From Actinobacteria bacterium HGW-Actinobacteria-2 (GTDB lineage: Bacteria > Actinomycetota > Actinomycetes > Propionibacteriales > Propionibacteriaceae), in NCBI GenBank assembly GCA_002841335.1, contig PHEY01000001.1, positions 372,964-436,963 on the forward strand: 64,000 nt of DNA. Reading direction: 5' to 3'. The position numbers and the translations under genes were made by a program. The notes beneath the pieces are model-generated. The model saw only the letters and a program-made list of their open reading frames with translations. It was not told where the DNA came from and made no database searches. Position 1 is the first letter of the stretch. Every line of letters begins with the position of its first letter. This document shows positions 52,746 through 64,000 of this stretch, one piece after another.

Positions 52746-53537
52746 TCAGCTGGCCGCCGCGCGGCGAGCCTTGGCCGCCTCCACAGAGGCACGCAGTGCC
52801 GCCACCAGGTCAACCACCTCCGCGCGCGGGCCTTCCTCGGCCGCCTCGGGCAACTCCACGCCATCCAGCTTGGCCTCGATCACCTTCTCCAATTCCTGGC
52901 GATAAGTGTCGGTGTAAGCATCGGGATCGAAGTCACCGCTGAGCTGGTCGATCAGCATCGCAGCCATCGCCAGTTCCGGCTCGGTCGCCGCAATCTCGGT
53001 CGGCGGTCGGACGAAGGTGTCATCGCGCAACTCGTCGGGCCACAGCATCGTGTGCAATCGCAGCACCTCACCCACTGGACGGATCAACGCCAGCGTCTCC
53101 CGCGACCGCAAGGCCAGCTTCACCACGGCCGCCTTGCCGGTAGCGGCCAGCGCCTCGCGCAACAACACGTACGGCTTGACCCCGACGCCGTCGGCTTCCA
53201 GGAAGTAGGTCTTGTTGAAGTAGGTGGGATCGACCTGGTCGACCTCGACGAAACGCACTACCTCGACGGTCTTGCCTTCCGCCGACGGCAGGCCGGCGAA
53301 ATCGGCGCTCTCCAGGATCGCCAGTCGGCCATCGGCGGCGTCGTAGCCCTTGCCGATGTCGGCGAACGGAACCTCGGCCGAGCAGGCCTCACACACCCGC
53401 TTGTAGCGCACCCGTCCCCCGTCGGCGAGATGCACCTGCCGGAAGCTGATGTCCTTCTCCTCGGTGGCTCCGTAGACCTTCACCGGGATGGTCACCAGTC
53501 CGAATGAGATCGCGCCCTTCCAGATCGATCTGGCCAT
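52746..53537 (-). CDS. ku: Non-homologous end joining protein Ku
   Basis: Bacterial Ku binds double-strand DNA ends as a homodimer and recruits ligase LigD. The 263-residue protein has the typical start MARSIWKGAISFGLVTIPVKVY, the YKRVCEACSAEVP segment, VDQVDPTYFNKTYFLE and LRLHTMLWPDELRDD. It ends with a basic Ala/Lys/Arg tail. The ATG with GGAGG four bases upstream was chosen; the open frame extends seven codons further. No ligD gene lies in the window, so the ligase partner must be elsewhere. Confidence 0.95.
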   Translation of the reverse strand: MARSIWKGAISFGLVTIPVKVYGATEEKDISFRQVHLADGGRVRYKRVCEACSAEVPFADIGKGYDAADGRLAILESADFAGLPSAEGKTVEVVRFVEVDQVDPTYFNKTYFLEADGVGVKPYVLLREALAATGKAAVVKLALRSRETLALIRPVGEVLRLHTMLWPDELRDDTFVRPPTEIAATEPELAMAAMLIDQLSGDFDPDAYTDTYRQELEKVIEAKLDGVELPEAAEEGPRAEVVDLVAALRASVEAAKARRAAAS

Positions 53538-53565
53538 CTGTCCTCCTGACGTGGTCAACGTCAGT

Positions 53566-54027
53566 TCAACCCGAGATCAGCGCTTCCCATTCCCCCGGGC
53601 CGTGCCACAGCAGGTCGGCGTCGCTGAGCAGACCGATGACAGCAGGGTCTTCCCAGGCTTCGGCCAGCGGCAGTCCGGACGCTGCTGCGGCGGCCGCGTC
53701 GGCCACCCCCGCCTCGTCGACGAACAGCGCACTGACCGTGCCATAGCTGCCCACCGCCACGTTGACTTCACCGAAGTCGGGGTCGGCGTTCGGCCGGGGC
53801 ACCGGTGCGGCCTCCGCGACGGCCACCAGCCTCAGCCCGTACGCCGCCAGCCCGGCCACCGAGGCCGCCAGCAGGGCGACCCGCTCGGCGTCCTCCTCAT
53901 CGGTGATGTCGAAAGCTGAGCGCAGGGCCGGAGTGTCGGTGTAGGCGGGCAGGCTCGCCGGCATCGAGGCGCCACTGGCCCAATCGCGCAGCAATAGTGG
54001 AGTCAGTGGCACGAACACCAGACTCAT
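53566..54027 (-). CDS. Conserved small protein of unknown function
   Basis: A 153-residue acidic protein beginning MSLVFVPLTPLLLRDW. The middle has EDAERVALLAASVAGLAAYGLRLVAVAEA, followed by a short strand-rich part and a C-terminal GLLSDADLLWHGPGEWEAL. It resembles a family of actinobacterial hypothetical proteins (possibly DUF6912) but I am not certain. The ATG overlaps the stop of the upstream WS/DGAT-like gene by four bases, which suggests coupled expression. No motif points to a reaction. Confidence 0.65.
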   Translation of the reverse strand: MSLVFVPLTPLLLRDWASGASMPASLPAYTDTPALRSAFDITDEEDAERVALLAASVAGLAAYGLRLVAVAEAAPVPRPNADPDFGEVNVAVGSYGTVSALFVDEAGVADAAAAAASGLPLAEAWEDPAVIGLLSDADLLWHGPGEWEALISG

Positions 54028-55286
54028 CAGCTCAACTCCCTCAACTGGTCCAACTCGGCGGTGATGGCGCCAACCCATTGGTCCAGCGGCGCCACCGCTG
54101 CGGCCGAGAAGCTCACCCGGCCGTGATAACTGGTGATCGAGACGGTCAGTTCCTCGGCGTCGCTGGTGGAGGTCACCGCGTGCACCTGACTGATCCGGGA
54201 TCGACCCAGGTAGCGCGGCTGTTCCGGCCCGGGCACATTGGCCACCAACACCGTGTGCGGACGACCCGAACCCACGGTTCCGGCGGCCACGGCATGAATC
54301 GTCGCCGGGGCGAACCCGGCCAGTTCGATCAGATCGCGGGCCGGCACGCTCACGCCGCTGTCGCGGCGCGCCCGACTGAGGGTCGAGATCGCCACCAGCC
54401 GGTCGGCCGCGTTGTCGACGCTGACCGGAAGTCGGTCGAACGACGGCGCCACCCGACAGCCGATCGCCGAGGCCAGCACCTCGGGTTCGGTCACCGCCAG
54501 CGGAATCAGCGCCACCTCATCGGTCAGCGGGGCACCCTGTTGCTCGCGCCAGGCGCGCAGCCCGGCGGTGGCCAGGCACACCAGGACGTCGTGCGTGGTC
54601 ACCCCGTAGGCATCTCGGACGGCCGCCACCGCGTCCAGGCTGACCTCGGCGGCCTCCACGTAGTGGCGGCGCGGTTCGACGGTCAGGGTCCGCACTCCGC
54701 CGGCCACCAGGCCCACCACTCCGGCGGCCACCCGTCCGGCCGCGGCCACCGGGTCACCGAGCCCGGCGAGCAGTGCGCCGAACTCCGGACGGGCCGCCAC
54801 GGTGGGCTCCCAATCGTCGGTGTGGTCTTCGGTGATGTCCTCGCTGACCTCGTCGAGCAGCTCTTGGAACAGGTGAATGTGGTCATAGCCGTCGACCAGG
54901 GCGGGATGAATCCTCACCACGACCGCCTGGCTGCCACCGGCCAGCCCATCCACCAGGGACAGCGCCCACAGCGGATGGCTGTGCGGCAGTGGGACGCTCA
55001 GCGCGGTCGCCAGCCAGTCCTGCAACCGCTGCCCCGGCGCCAAGGCGACCTGCTCGACGTGCCCGGCGAGGTTGAACTGCGGATCATCGACCCACGTCGG
55101 GACCGGCCACGGGTCGACCACTCGACGGAATCGCGGGGCGTAGCCGATTCGCTCGGTGATGCGGGAAAGCAGGGCGGCGCGGCTCATCCCGGGCGCCATG
55201 ATCAGCACCAGCGCCTGTTGCCAGGGCGCCTCCACCTGGTCCCGCGCCAGCAGGGCGGCCTCTGCCACCGTCACCGGATCGCTCAC
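54024..55286 (-). CDS. WS/DGAT-like acyltransferase with altered active site
   Basis: A protein of about 419 residues with the two-domain fold of wax ester synthase/acyl-CoA:diacylglycerol acyltransferases. Seen are DPQFNLAGHVEQVALAPGQ (substrate channel region), SHPLWALSLVDGL, and the C-terminal VLVANVPGPEQPRYLGRSR and LTVSITSYHGRVSFSAAA segments of the family. The active-site motif, normally HHxxxDG, reads HPALVDG (in VVVRIHPALVDGYD), so the second, catalytic His is Pro. It is also slightly shorter than typical members (about 450-470). It may be inactive in acyl transfer or have another role. Its stop overlaps the next gene. Confidence 0.8.
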
Positions 55287-55295
55287 TGTGCCAGC

Positions 55296-56525
55296 CTACT
55301 CAACCAGGAATGGCGGCACCGGGAGACCGAGATCGGCCCACACGAACCGCTGGATCCGGCCCAGGAAACCTCGCACAGTGGCCTCGGCGACGTCCATCAC
55401 GATGGTGTCGTGGACACCGACGGCGAAAGTGACCGTGCGACCCAGGATCGTCCAGCCGGGCGGACGGGTGGCCAGCAGCCACTCCATCATTCGCGGATGG
55501 ATCACATCGGAGGCCCACTTGGGGTTCTCCGCACGCACCGTAAACTCCTCGTTGAAGTCATTGCTCTCGAAGCGCACCTTGTCGCCATAGTGATCCCCGT
55601 TGACCGAGATCGTCGGCAGCTCGTAGGGCAGCGTGAATCCGCACACGACCTCCTGATGATTCTCGGTGTAGGTCTCGATGTGGGTGTGACCTTCGCTGTC
55701 GGTCACCGTACGGGTTTCGGTTGTCTTCCAGAGGTGCTCGAAGGCATCCATCCGAATGCCGTCACGCAGGCCTCGCACCAGACCCTGGGTGGAATGCCCG
55801 AAGCCTCCACGGTCGGTCGGGTAGTAGTCCAGGACGCTGTCGTCGCTCCCGATCCACTGCCAGTCCGGATGGCCGTAGAAGCTGAAGGCGGGCACCGGCG
55901 GTGCCACCGCGCGAGTCCCGGCCAAGGCGGACACCGCCGCAGCCACCGGGTCGAGGGCATTGATCAGCGCGGCCAGTTCGGCGGGATCCCGCTCAGCTGG
56001 GATGAACACCAACCGGTCGCCGTCGATGCTCACATCGAGTACGGCCTGCGACGGCAGCTCGATGCCGGTCACGCACCGATACACCTCACCGGCGTAGTCG
56101 GCCTGACCGGCGACCACGGTGACGCCCTCGCCGGCGACCTCGGTCAGCTGTGGGGATCCCACCGTCATACCCGTCCGCGGGGTACGGGCGAAGGCGAAAG
56201 CCGTCGGCAGCGGGGCATCCAGTTGGAGGACCAGCACCCGGTCGCTGAACGAACCACCTCCAGCACTCTTGTACTTGAAGCTGGCGAACTGTCGACCACT
56301 CGGTGCGGTGCCGGTGACCAGATCATCGACCGAGCGGTCGACGCCGAGGCCGAAAGGCGGCACCTGCAGGGTGAGGAAATCACCCAGTCTCGGGCTGCTG
56401 TTCCATGACCAGCCGCGGGCGCGCAAGGCCCCGAGATAGCGCTGATGGCGAACGATGAAGAACGCCGCCACGGCCGCGCCGAGCCCGACGACACCGACCA
56501 CCCACCCGATCCACTGACCGCTCAT
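55296..56525 (-). CDS. Membrane-anchored DUF3137-like protein, paralogue 1
   Basis: A 409-residue protein with one N-terminal membrane helix (WIGWVVGVVGLGAAVAAFFIV) followed by a soluble part. Shared with the next gene are PPFGLGVDRSVDDLVTGTAP, GRQFASFKYKSAGGG, FYGHPDW, PTISVNGDHYGDKV and FNEEFTVRAENPKWASDVI with LLATRPPGWTILG. The last blocks resemble DUF3137 proteins. The function is unknown. It lies 17 bases from its paralogue and nine bases before the WS/DGAT-like gene, so all four genes from 57706 down to 53566 may be one transcript. Confidence 0.7.
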   Translation of the reverse strand: MSGQWIGWVVGVVGLGAAVAAFFIVRHQRYLGALRARGWSWNSSPRLGDFLTLQVPPFGLGVDRSVDDLVTGTAPSGRQFASFKYKSAGGGSFSDRVLVLQLDAPLPTAFAFARTPRTGMTVGSPQLTEVAGEGVTVVAGQADYAGEVYRCVTGIELPSQAVLDVSIDGDRLVFIPAERDPAELAALINALDPVAAAVSALAGTRAVAPPVPAFSFYGHPDWQWIGSDDSVLDYYPTDRGGFGHSTQGLVRGLRDGIRMDAFEHLWKTTETRTVTDSEGHTHIETYTENHQEVVCGFTLPYELPTISVNGDHYGDKVRFESNDFNEEFTVRAENPKWASDVIHPRMMEWLLATRPPGWTILGRTVTFAVGVHDTIVMDVAEATVRGFLGRIQRFVWADLGLPVPPFLVE

Positions 56526-56542
56526 ACCGGCACCCTGGGAAA

Positions 56543-57706
56543 TCAGTTACGAGCCAGCGAGGGCATCTCCGGCAGGCTGAGGAACTGTCGCAACTCACGC
56601 GGGATCCGATCCAGCCACCCGTGCAGGGTGTTCTCGCACTCGCCCACCAGCACCGCATCATGAGTGGGCACGTGGAAACGCACGATGTTGCCCGACACCG
56701 TCCAGCCGTACGGACGAGTGTCCAGGAGCCACTCCTGAACCCGCTCGTTGAACAGTTGGTAGGCCAGCTGCGGATCGGTCGAACGCAAGGTGAAGTTGTC
56801 GTTGAACCGGGGGTTGCCCACGTTCACGTAGTCGCCGATCTCGTCACCGTTGAGCGAAATGCTCGGCAGCTTGGCGTCCAGGATGAAGGCGCACAACGCC
56901 TCCTGCTCGCGGTCGTGGTCCAGCACCATTCCGCGATGGAGATGGGCACGCTGCACCGCGTCGCTGATCCAGGTGTACCGGAAGGAGACCATCCGCACGC
57001 CTTCGTAGCTGCAGGTGAGTACGTCCTCCAAGCGTCCACTCGGGCGTTGCGGCAAGTCGAACTCACGCAGCAGGTTGCGATCACCCTCATGGGCGTAGTC
57101 CCAGTCGGGATGGCCGTAGAAGGCGAAGTGAGGTTCGTGCGGCGGGAGTTCCAACCGTCGCGGCACCGCCGGCGCCAGGGCATCGATCACTCGATCCAGA
57201 CCGGCCAGGAACGGCGCCATATCTTCCGGTGCCGGTGCCTCGATCGCGATCAGGTGATTGCGATCGACCGACAGGTCGATGGGCTCGGTCGAGGCATGAG
57301 TCAGTTCGACAGTGGTGGCGAAAACAGCTTCGAACACCTGCTTGGCCAGGGACTCTTCGGTCGAGCACACCCGGAGGTTCTGATACTGGACGCACCCGAT
57401 GCGCCCAGCCGCCTCCATGCCGGCACGAGTGCGGCTACCGGTGGTCCAATACACGTCCGGCAGGCTGAACGGCAGGTCAACAGCCACAACCCGACCGTCG
57501 AAGCGCGACACCCCACCCGAATACGAGTAGCGGAAACTGCGGTAACGCCGCCCCGCTGGAGTCAAACCGGTCATCACATCGGTCGCCGTCCGGCTGAAAC
57601 CCAAACCGAACGGCGGCTGTTGCAGGTCCAGAAGCTGGTCGATGCCAGCTGTGGGCTCAATTGCCCGAGAACCCTTGGCCTCACGACGTTTCTTGAAGAA
57701 CGCCAC
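56543..57706 (-). CDS. Soluble DUF3137-like protein, paralogue 2
   Basis: A 387-residue paralogue of the downstream protein, with matching blocks PPFGLGFSRTATDVMTGLTP, GRRYRSFRYSYSGGV, FYGHPDWDYAHEGD, LPSISLNGDEIGDYVN, FNDNFTLRSTDPQLAYQLF and LLDTRPYGWTVSGN. It lacks the N-terminal membrane helix; instead it starts with a basic FFKKRREAKGS stretch. The GTG preceded by GGGAGGGGG was chosen as start. The two genes are a tandem duplication in which one copy gained or lost the membrane anchor. Function is unknown. Confidence 0.7.
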   Translation of the reverse strand: MAFFKKRREAKGSRAIEPTAGIDQLLDLQQPPFGLGFSRTATDVMTGLTPAGRRYRSFRYSYSGGVSRFDGRVVAVDLPFSLPDVYWTTGSRTRAGMEAAGRIGCVQYQNLRVCSTEESLAKQVFEAVFATTVELTHASTEPIDLSVDRNHLIAIEAPAPEDMAPFLAGLDRVIDALAPAVPRRLELPPHEPHFAFYGHPDWDYAHEGDRNLLREFDLPQRPSGRLEDVLTCSYEGVRMVSFRYTWISDAVQRAHLHRGMVLDHDREQEALCAFILDAKLPSISLNGDEIGDYVNVGNPRFNDNFTLRSTDPQLAYQLFNERVQEWLLDTRPYGWTVSGNIVRFHVPTHDAVLVGECENTLHGWLDRIPRELRQFLSLPEMPSLARN

Positions 57707-57818
57707 GCAATCCCCCTCCCCCAAGGTTGAGACAATGGTAGGACCCAAAAGCGTTTCCCGCGACCGCGCCGGGCCGCGCGCGCAGTCGGTGCGTCGAACG
57801 CAGCTAAGCGAGGCTCAC

Positions 57819-57827
57819 TTATCCACA
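57819..57827 (+). promoter_or_regulatory. Single consensus DnaA box
   Basis: TTATCCACA is a perfect DnaA box in the divergent gap between paralogue 2 and the Rv3235-like gene. No cluster of further boxes is seen, so this is not an origin. One 9-mer may be chance. Confidence 0.25.
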
Positions 57828-57878
57828 GATCCTGCCGCACGTCGACCACCCGGCGCCGGACTGACGCACAGTGTGGGG

Positions 57879-58400
57879 ATGACTCCACCCTCGGCGTCCA
57901 CCGCCCTCGATCCGGCCGACGCCCGCCTGGAACGCGCCGGCGTCCGGCTCGCTCCGTTTCTGTTGGCGACCCTGCCGGCACCCTCACCGCACCAACCCAT
58001 GCTGCCGCTGCCAGCGCCATCACCGCCGGACGCCACTGAGGTCGGGAGACCCGACACCGACGCCCTGGCCCGCCAACTGATCGCTGCACTGGTCGAGGTG
58101 ATCGCCGGACACCGGCCGGCGCCGCAGTTGCGCGCGTGGGTGACCGTCGAGGTCTATGAACTCGCCGACGAGTTGGCTCGCAGCGGGAATGCGGCCGGCA
58201 TGCGGATCCACTCGATCCGGCTTCAAGCGCCCGAGCCGGGGATCATCGAGGCGGCCGTCCACCTGCGTCAGGCCGGACGATCACGCGCCGCAGCGGTTCA
58301 GTTGACCTATCTCGATCACCGCTGGCAGCTGACCACGCTGGAAGTGGCGGCGCCAGCGGGACCGGCGCCGCGCACACGTCCGGCTAGCGGGCTCGGATAA
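57879..58400 (+). CDS. Rv3235-like small protein next to secA
   Basis: A 173-residue protein with a Pro/Ala-rich N-terminal half and a conserved C-terminal domain: ALARQLIAALVEVIAGHRPAPQLRAWVTVEVYELA, here abbreviated as LVEVIAGHRPAPQLRAW near 72-88, then RIHSIRLQAP and HRWQLTTLEV. This pattern matches the Rv3235/DUF6459 family, which in many actinobacteria is encoded close to secA. Its function is unknown. The ATG after GTGGGG was chosen. It faces secA with a 21-base gap. Confidence 0.75.
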   Translation: MTPPSASTALDPADARLERAGVRLAPFLLATLPAPSPHQPMLPLPAPSPPDATEVGRPDTDALARQLIAALVEVIAGHRPAPQLRAWVTVEVYELADELARSGNAAGMRIHSIRLQAPEPGIIEAAVHLRQAGRSRAAAVQLTYLDHRWQLTTLEVAAPAGPAPRTRPASGLG

Positions 58401-58421
58401 GGAGCCCGGCAACGGCGTCGA

Positions 58422-61214
<2,793 letters not shown>

Positions 61215-61319
61215 GTTGGAACCGTGCTTCCCTTGGTGACTATTGCGCTCAGGGTGCGGGCGCACCGGCGACCATCCTAGTTGGTCGGCGGCGATCCCCC
61301 ACGCCGACCCCTCCGGGGC

Positions 61320-62147
61320 TCAGTAGAGCACGGTGGCGAGTTCGCCGACCTGCTCGAAACCCACCCGCACGTAGCTGCGCACCGCGGGGGTGTTGAAGTC
61401 GTTGACGTACAGGCAGGCCTGGCCGTAACCGGCCAGCACATACTCGACGACTGCGGCCATCGCCGGGATCGACATCCCTTGTCCGCGCAGCGCCGGGTCG
61501 AGCCACACCCCTTGAATCTGGGCGATCTGACCGCTGGCCGCACCGATGTCGGCCTTGAAGATCACCCGACCGCCTTCGATGATCCCGAAGGCCCGGCCCT
61601 CACCGACCAGCCACCGGCAGTAGCTGCGATAGGTCGACTCCCGACCGGTCCCGGGATCGACCCCGACCTCCTCGGTGTACATCGCCACCGAGGCTGCGAA
61701 GTAGGACTCGAAGTTCTCGATGGAGATCTGCTGGACGCGCCGATCTGCCTCGACGATGGGCTCGCGGTCGATGACCATCAACGGTTGCCGCCGCCGAATC
61801 TCGCGCACGTCGCTGTAGGACCGTCCCCACCGGCGGCCCAGCGCCTCCCACAGCGGCAACGCCAACCAGGACGGGCCGACGATCGACTGGCAGGTGCGGC
61901 GCCGTCCGGCTGCCTCGACGAAGGCCGGGATCGGCTCCAGATCGTCGGCCACCGGCACCAGGTTGGCGCCGATGTGCAGCAGCGCGGTGGGCGCCTCACT
62001 CGGCGCCCCGAAGACCAGGCCCGGCGCGATCGGATTCAGCACGCCGGCGTCGATACGTGAGGAGACGAACACGTTGGCGATCGGATCCCGCGCCAACAGC
62101 TGCCGCACCAACGGTGTGTCGGCGTAGGTGAGGATCCGCGCGGGCAC
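61320..62147 (-). CDS. GNAT protein with DUF4081-type N-terminal domain
   Basis: A 275-residue acetyltransferase-like protein. The N-terminal half (PLVRQLLARDPIANVFVSSR) matches the DUF4081-type domain; the C-terminal half is a GNAT domain with IQGVWLDPALRGQGMSIPAM as acetyl-CoA site and CLYVNDFNTPAVRSYVRVGF. A protein of this architecture follows ispG in mycobacteria (Rv2867c) too. The acceptor is unknown. Four bases separate it from the ispG stop, so it is in the rip1-ispG-GNAT operon. Confidence 0.88.
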   Translation of the reverse strand: MPARILTYADTPLVRQLLARDPIANVFVSSRIDAGVLNPIAPGLVFGAPSEAPTALLHIGANLVPVADDLEPIPAFVEAAGRRRTCQSIVGPSWLALPLWEALGRRWGRSYSDVREIRRRQPLMVIDREPIVEADRRVQQISIENFESYFAASVAMYTEEVGVDPGTGRESTYRSYCRWLVGEGRAFGIIEGGRVIFKADIGAASGQIAQIQGVWLDPALRGQGMSIPAMAAVVEYVLAGYGQACLYVNDFNTPAVRSYVRVGFEQVGELATVLY

Positions 62148-62151
62148 GGGA

Positions 62152-63300
62152 TCAGCCTACGAAGACTTCAGCTGGTCCGGACTCCTGCTCCGGCATCTCG
62201 GCGGCCATCTTGTTCGCCTCGGCGATCAGCGTCTCCACGATCGCCGACTCCGGCACGGTGGCCACCACTTCGCCTCGGACGAAGATCTGGCCCTTGCCGT
62301 TGCCCGAAGCGACACCCAGATCGGCCTCCCGGGCCTCGCCGGGTCCGTTCACGACGCAGCCCATCACGGCTACCCGCAGCGGCACGGTGAGACCCTCCAG
62401 GCCCTTGGTGACCTCCTCGGCGAGGGTGTAGACGTCGACCTGTGCCCGCCCACAGGACGGGCAGGAGACGATCTCCAGCTTGCGCGGCCGCAGGTTGAGC
62501 GACTCGAGGATCTTGACCCCGACCTTCACCTCTTCCACCGGCGGCGCGGACAGCGACACCCGAATCGTGTCGCCGATGCCCTTGCTCAGCAGCGCGCCGA
62601 AGGCCACCGACGACTTCACCGTGCCCTGGAAGGCCGGACCGGCTTCGGTGACCCCCAGGTGCAGCGGGTAGTTGCAGGCTTCGGAGAGCAGCTCGTAGGC
62701 GCGCACCATGACCACCGGATCGTGGTGCTTGACCGAGATCTTGAAGTCGTGGAAATCGTGCTCCTCGAACAGACTGGCCTCCCACAACGCGGACTCGACC
62801 AGCGCCTCCGGCGTCGGCGAGCCGTACTTGGCCAGCAGTCGGGCGTCCAAAGAGCCCGCGTTGACCCCGATTCGCAGCGACACTCCGGCCTCGGCCGCGG
62901 CCTTGGCGATCTGACCGACCTGGTCGTCGAACGCCCGGATGTTGCCCGGGTTCACCCGGACGGCCGCGCAACCGGCCTCGATCGCGGCGAACACGTACTT
63001 CGGCTGGAAGTGGATGTCGGCGATCACCGGGATCGGGCTGTGCGCGGTGATCCGCGGCAGCGCCTCGGCGTCGTCCTGGCTGGGCACGGCGACCCGGACG
63101 ATGTCGCAGCCGGCAGCGACCAGCTCGGCGATCTGCTGCAGGGTGGCGTCCACATCAGTGGTCTTGGTGGTGGTCATCGATTGCACCGAGATCGGTGCAT
63201 CACCGCCGACCAGCACCTTGCCGACCCGGATTTGCCGGGTGGGCCGGCGCACAGCCAGGACGGGCGGAGGGGGCTTGGGAATTCCCAGGGATACAGGCAT
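62152..63300 (-). CDS. ispG: 4-hydroxy-3-methylbut-2-enyl diphosphate synthase (IspG)
   Basis: The iron-sulphur enzyme of the MEP isoprenoid pathway that converts ME-cPP to HMBPP. The 382-residue protein has [19 protein letters not shown], a TIM-barrel with VRVNPGNIR and [14 protein letters not shown], and the cluster cysteines in [13 protein letters not shown] and [11 protein letters not shown], all intact. The ATG starting MPVSLGIP has GAGG five bases upstream. The order rip1-ispG-GNAT is shared with other actinobacteria, where dxr lies upstream of rip1 (outside this window). Confidence 0.96.
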   Translation of the reverse strand: MPVSLGIPKPPPPVLAVRRPTRQIRVGKVLVGGDAPISVQSMTTTKTTDVDATLQQIAELVAAGCDIVRVAVPSQDDAEALPRITAHSPIPVIADIHFQPKYVFAAIEAGCAAVRVNPGNIRAFDDQVGQIAKAAAEAGVSLRIGVNAGSLDARLLAKYGSPTPEALVESALWEASLFEEHDFHDFKISVKHHDPVVMVRAYELLSEACNYPLHLGVTEAGPAFQGTVKSSVAFGALLSKGIGDTIRVSLSAPPVEEVKVGVKILESLNLRPRKLEIVSCPSCGRAQVDVYTLAEEVTKGLEGLTVPLRVAVMGCVVNGPGEAREADLGVASGNGKGQIFVRGEVVATVPESAIVETLIAEANKMAAEMPEQESGPAEVFVG

Positions 63301-63430
63301 GCGTTCCTCGTTCGATGGACCTCGACGGACCGAAATCCGCCACACTCAGACTACCCAGATGGGCGCGTCAATCTTGGCCAGCGCACCGAATCTCTTCACG
63401 GCGATCCGACGACGCTTCAGCGGCCGTGGA

Positions 63431-64000
63431 TCAGAACAACTTCAGCGGGGAAACGATGTCGGCCACGATCAACGCCACCCCGGAGATCAGTAACAGGCCG
63501 CCGACGCTGTAGGCGATCGGTAGCAACTTTGCGGTGTCGAAGAAGCCCGGATCGGGACGCCGGAACACCTTGGCCAGCCCTCGACGCAGGGCCTCCCACA
63601 ACGCCCCAGCGATGTGACCACCGTCCAAAGGGGGCAGCGGCACGAAGTTGAAGATCGCCAGGAACAGGTTCACAGACGCCAACAGCGCGGCATAGGTGGC
63701 GAACTTCTGGCCCAGATTGAGCTCGTCGTCACCGGCCACCTGCCCGGCCACCTGGCTGGCGCCCACGATGCTGATCGGGTCGTAAACGTCGCGAGGCTGT
63801 CCGGTGGCCATGCCGTAGACGACATGCCAGACCTTCACCGGGAACTGCACCAGCGCGACCACACTCTGCTGGGTCATCGTCCACATGTCGGAGAGAACCT
63901 CGACCGGGCCACCCTTTACCAACACCTGCTGGGGGCTGATCCCCAGCCACCCGGCCCGGACGGTGTGGCTGGGATCCAGCCGGTCGGGCAGGTTGTTGAC
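63431..64000 (-). CDS. rip1: Site-2 metalloprotease Rip1/RseP family, C-terminal part
   Basis: Only the last 189 residues are in the window; the N-terminus with the HExxH zinc motif lies beyond base 64000. The C-terminal zinc-ligand motif is seen in NFVPLPPLDGGHIAG, after a membrane helix KFATYAALLASVNLFLAIF. A last membrane helix, LPIAYSVGGLLLISGVALIVADI, ends the protein. The segment LDPSHTVRAGWLGISPQQV upstream fits the PDZ-to-membrane part of these proteases. Rip1-type enzymes cleave membrane-bound anti-sigma factors. A 130-base gap to ispG holds the ispG leader. Confidence 0.9.
   Translation of the reverse strand, partial: VNNLPDRLDPSHTVRAGWLGISPQQVLVKGGPVEVLSDMWTMTQQSVVALVQFPVKVWHVVYGMATGQPRDVYDPISIVGASQVAGQVAGDDELNLGQKFATYAALLASVNLFLAIFNFVPLPPLDGGHIAGALWEALRRGLAKVFRRPDPGFFDTAKLLPIAYSVGGLLLISGVALIVADIVSPLKLF

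Noticed and set aside
57819-57827. Replication origin
   Set aside because: A single DnaA box without an AT-rich region, dnaA, dnaN or further boxes is not enough.

Overview
The window is one contiguous stretch of high-GC bacterial chromosome from an actinobacterium. The evidence is the gene content (AdnAB, Ku, the ImuA'/ImuB/DnaE2 mutasome, a PknG-type kinase with a GlnX-like partner, a giant NAD-glutamate dehydrogenase, a DUF3107-type small protein, a Rip1-IspG-GNAT row), the GC-rich third codon positions, frequent GTG starts, and several -10 boxes of the TANNNT type six to seven bases from a start codon (leaderless mRNAs). A member of the Propionibacteriales is my best guess, but the sequence alone does not prove it. 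No rRNA, tRNA, CRISPR array, transposase, integrase or prophage gene was seen, and no stretch longer than 300 bases lacks a gene.

Layout. (1) 1-17441 is a DNA-end-processing block: the 5' two-thirds of uvrD2 (minus), then recC-recB-recD and a GNAT gene (plus), facing nudC-adnB-adnA (minus). Two complete resection machines, RecBCD and AdnAB, therefore sit within 16 kb, beside UvrD2. (2) 17590-28877 is a tightly packed nine-gene plus-strand operon: TelA-like protein, XpaC-like 170-aa protein, CbbX/SpoVK-like AAA+ ATPase, GlnX-like membrane sensor, helical 373-aa protein, PknG-like kinase, PP2C phosphatase, VWA protein and FHA protein. The kinase, phosphatase and FHA protein all carry paired zinc ribbons. 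This is the best candidate for an incompletely described signalling system. (3) 29035-30926 holds a DUF3107-type protein and a DEAD-box RNA helicase that appears to start at CTG. (4) 30994-37894 (minus) holds NAD-GDH, a PHP phosphoesterase overlapping it, and trpS. trpS has a complete tryptophan attenuator with a leaderless 10-residue leader peptide containing two adjacent Trp codons. (5) 37946-40800 holds DUF2505-like and UPF0303-like proteins and a tryptophanase-family PLP lyase. (6) 40957-46669 is the SOS mutasome imuA'-imuB-dnaE2 behind a perfect LexA box; dnaE2 carries an in-frame palindromic tandem-repeat insertion. (7) 46683-53537 holds a small membrane protein, a MerR/GyrI pair, a P5C dehydrogenase with a GntR regulator and a perfect GntR-type operator, an MFS exporter and Ku. 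(8) 53566-64000 holds a WS/DGAT-like protein with an altered active site, two tandem paralogues of unknown function, an Rv3235-like protein, SecA, a GNAT protein, IspG and the C-terminal part of a Rip1-type site-2 protease.

How the parts may connect. Double-strand-break handling is unusually concentrated: RecBCD, AdnAB and UvrD2 for resection and unwinding, Ku for end joining, and the mutasome for error-prone synthesis. The PknG-like kinase and the NAD-GDH lie 10 kb apart; in mycobacteria and corynebacteria PknG controls 2-oxoglutarate metabolism through a small FHA protein, and here an FHA gene closes the kinase operon. Tryptophan appears twice, in the attenuated trpS and in a tryptophanase-like lyase. 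I see no sequence evidence that those two are co-regulated.
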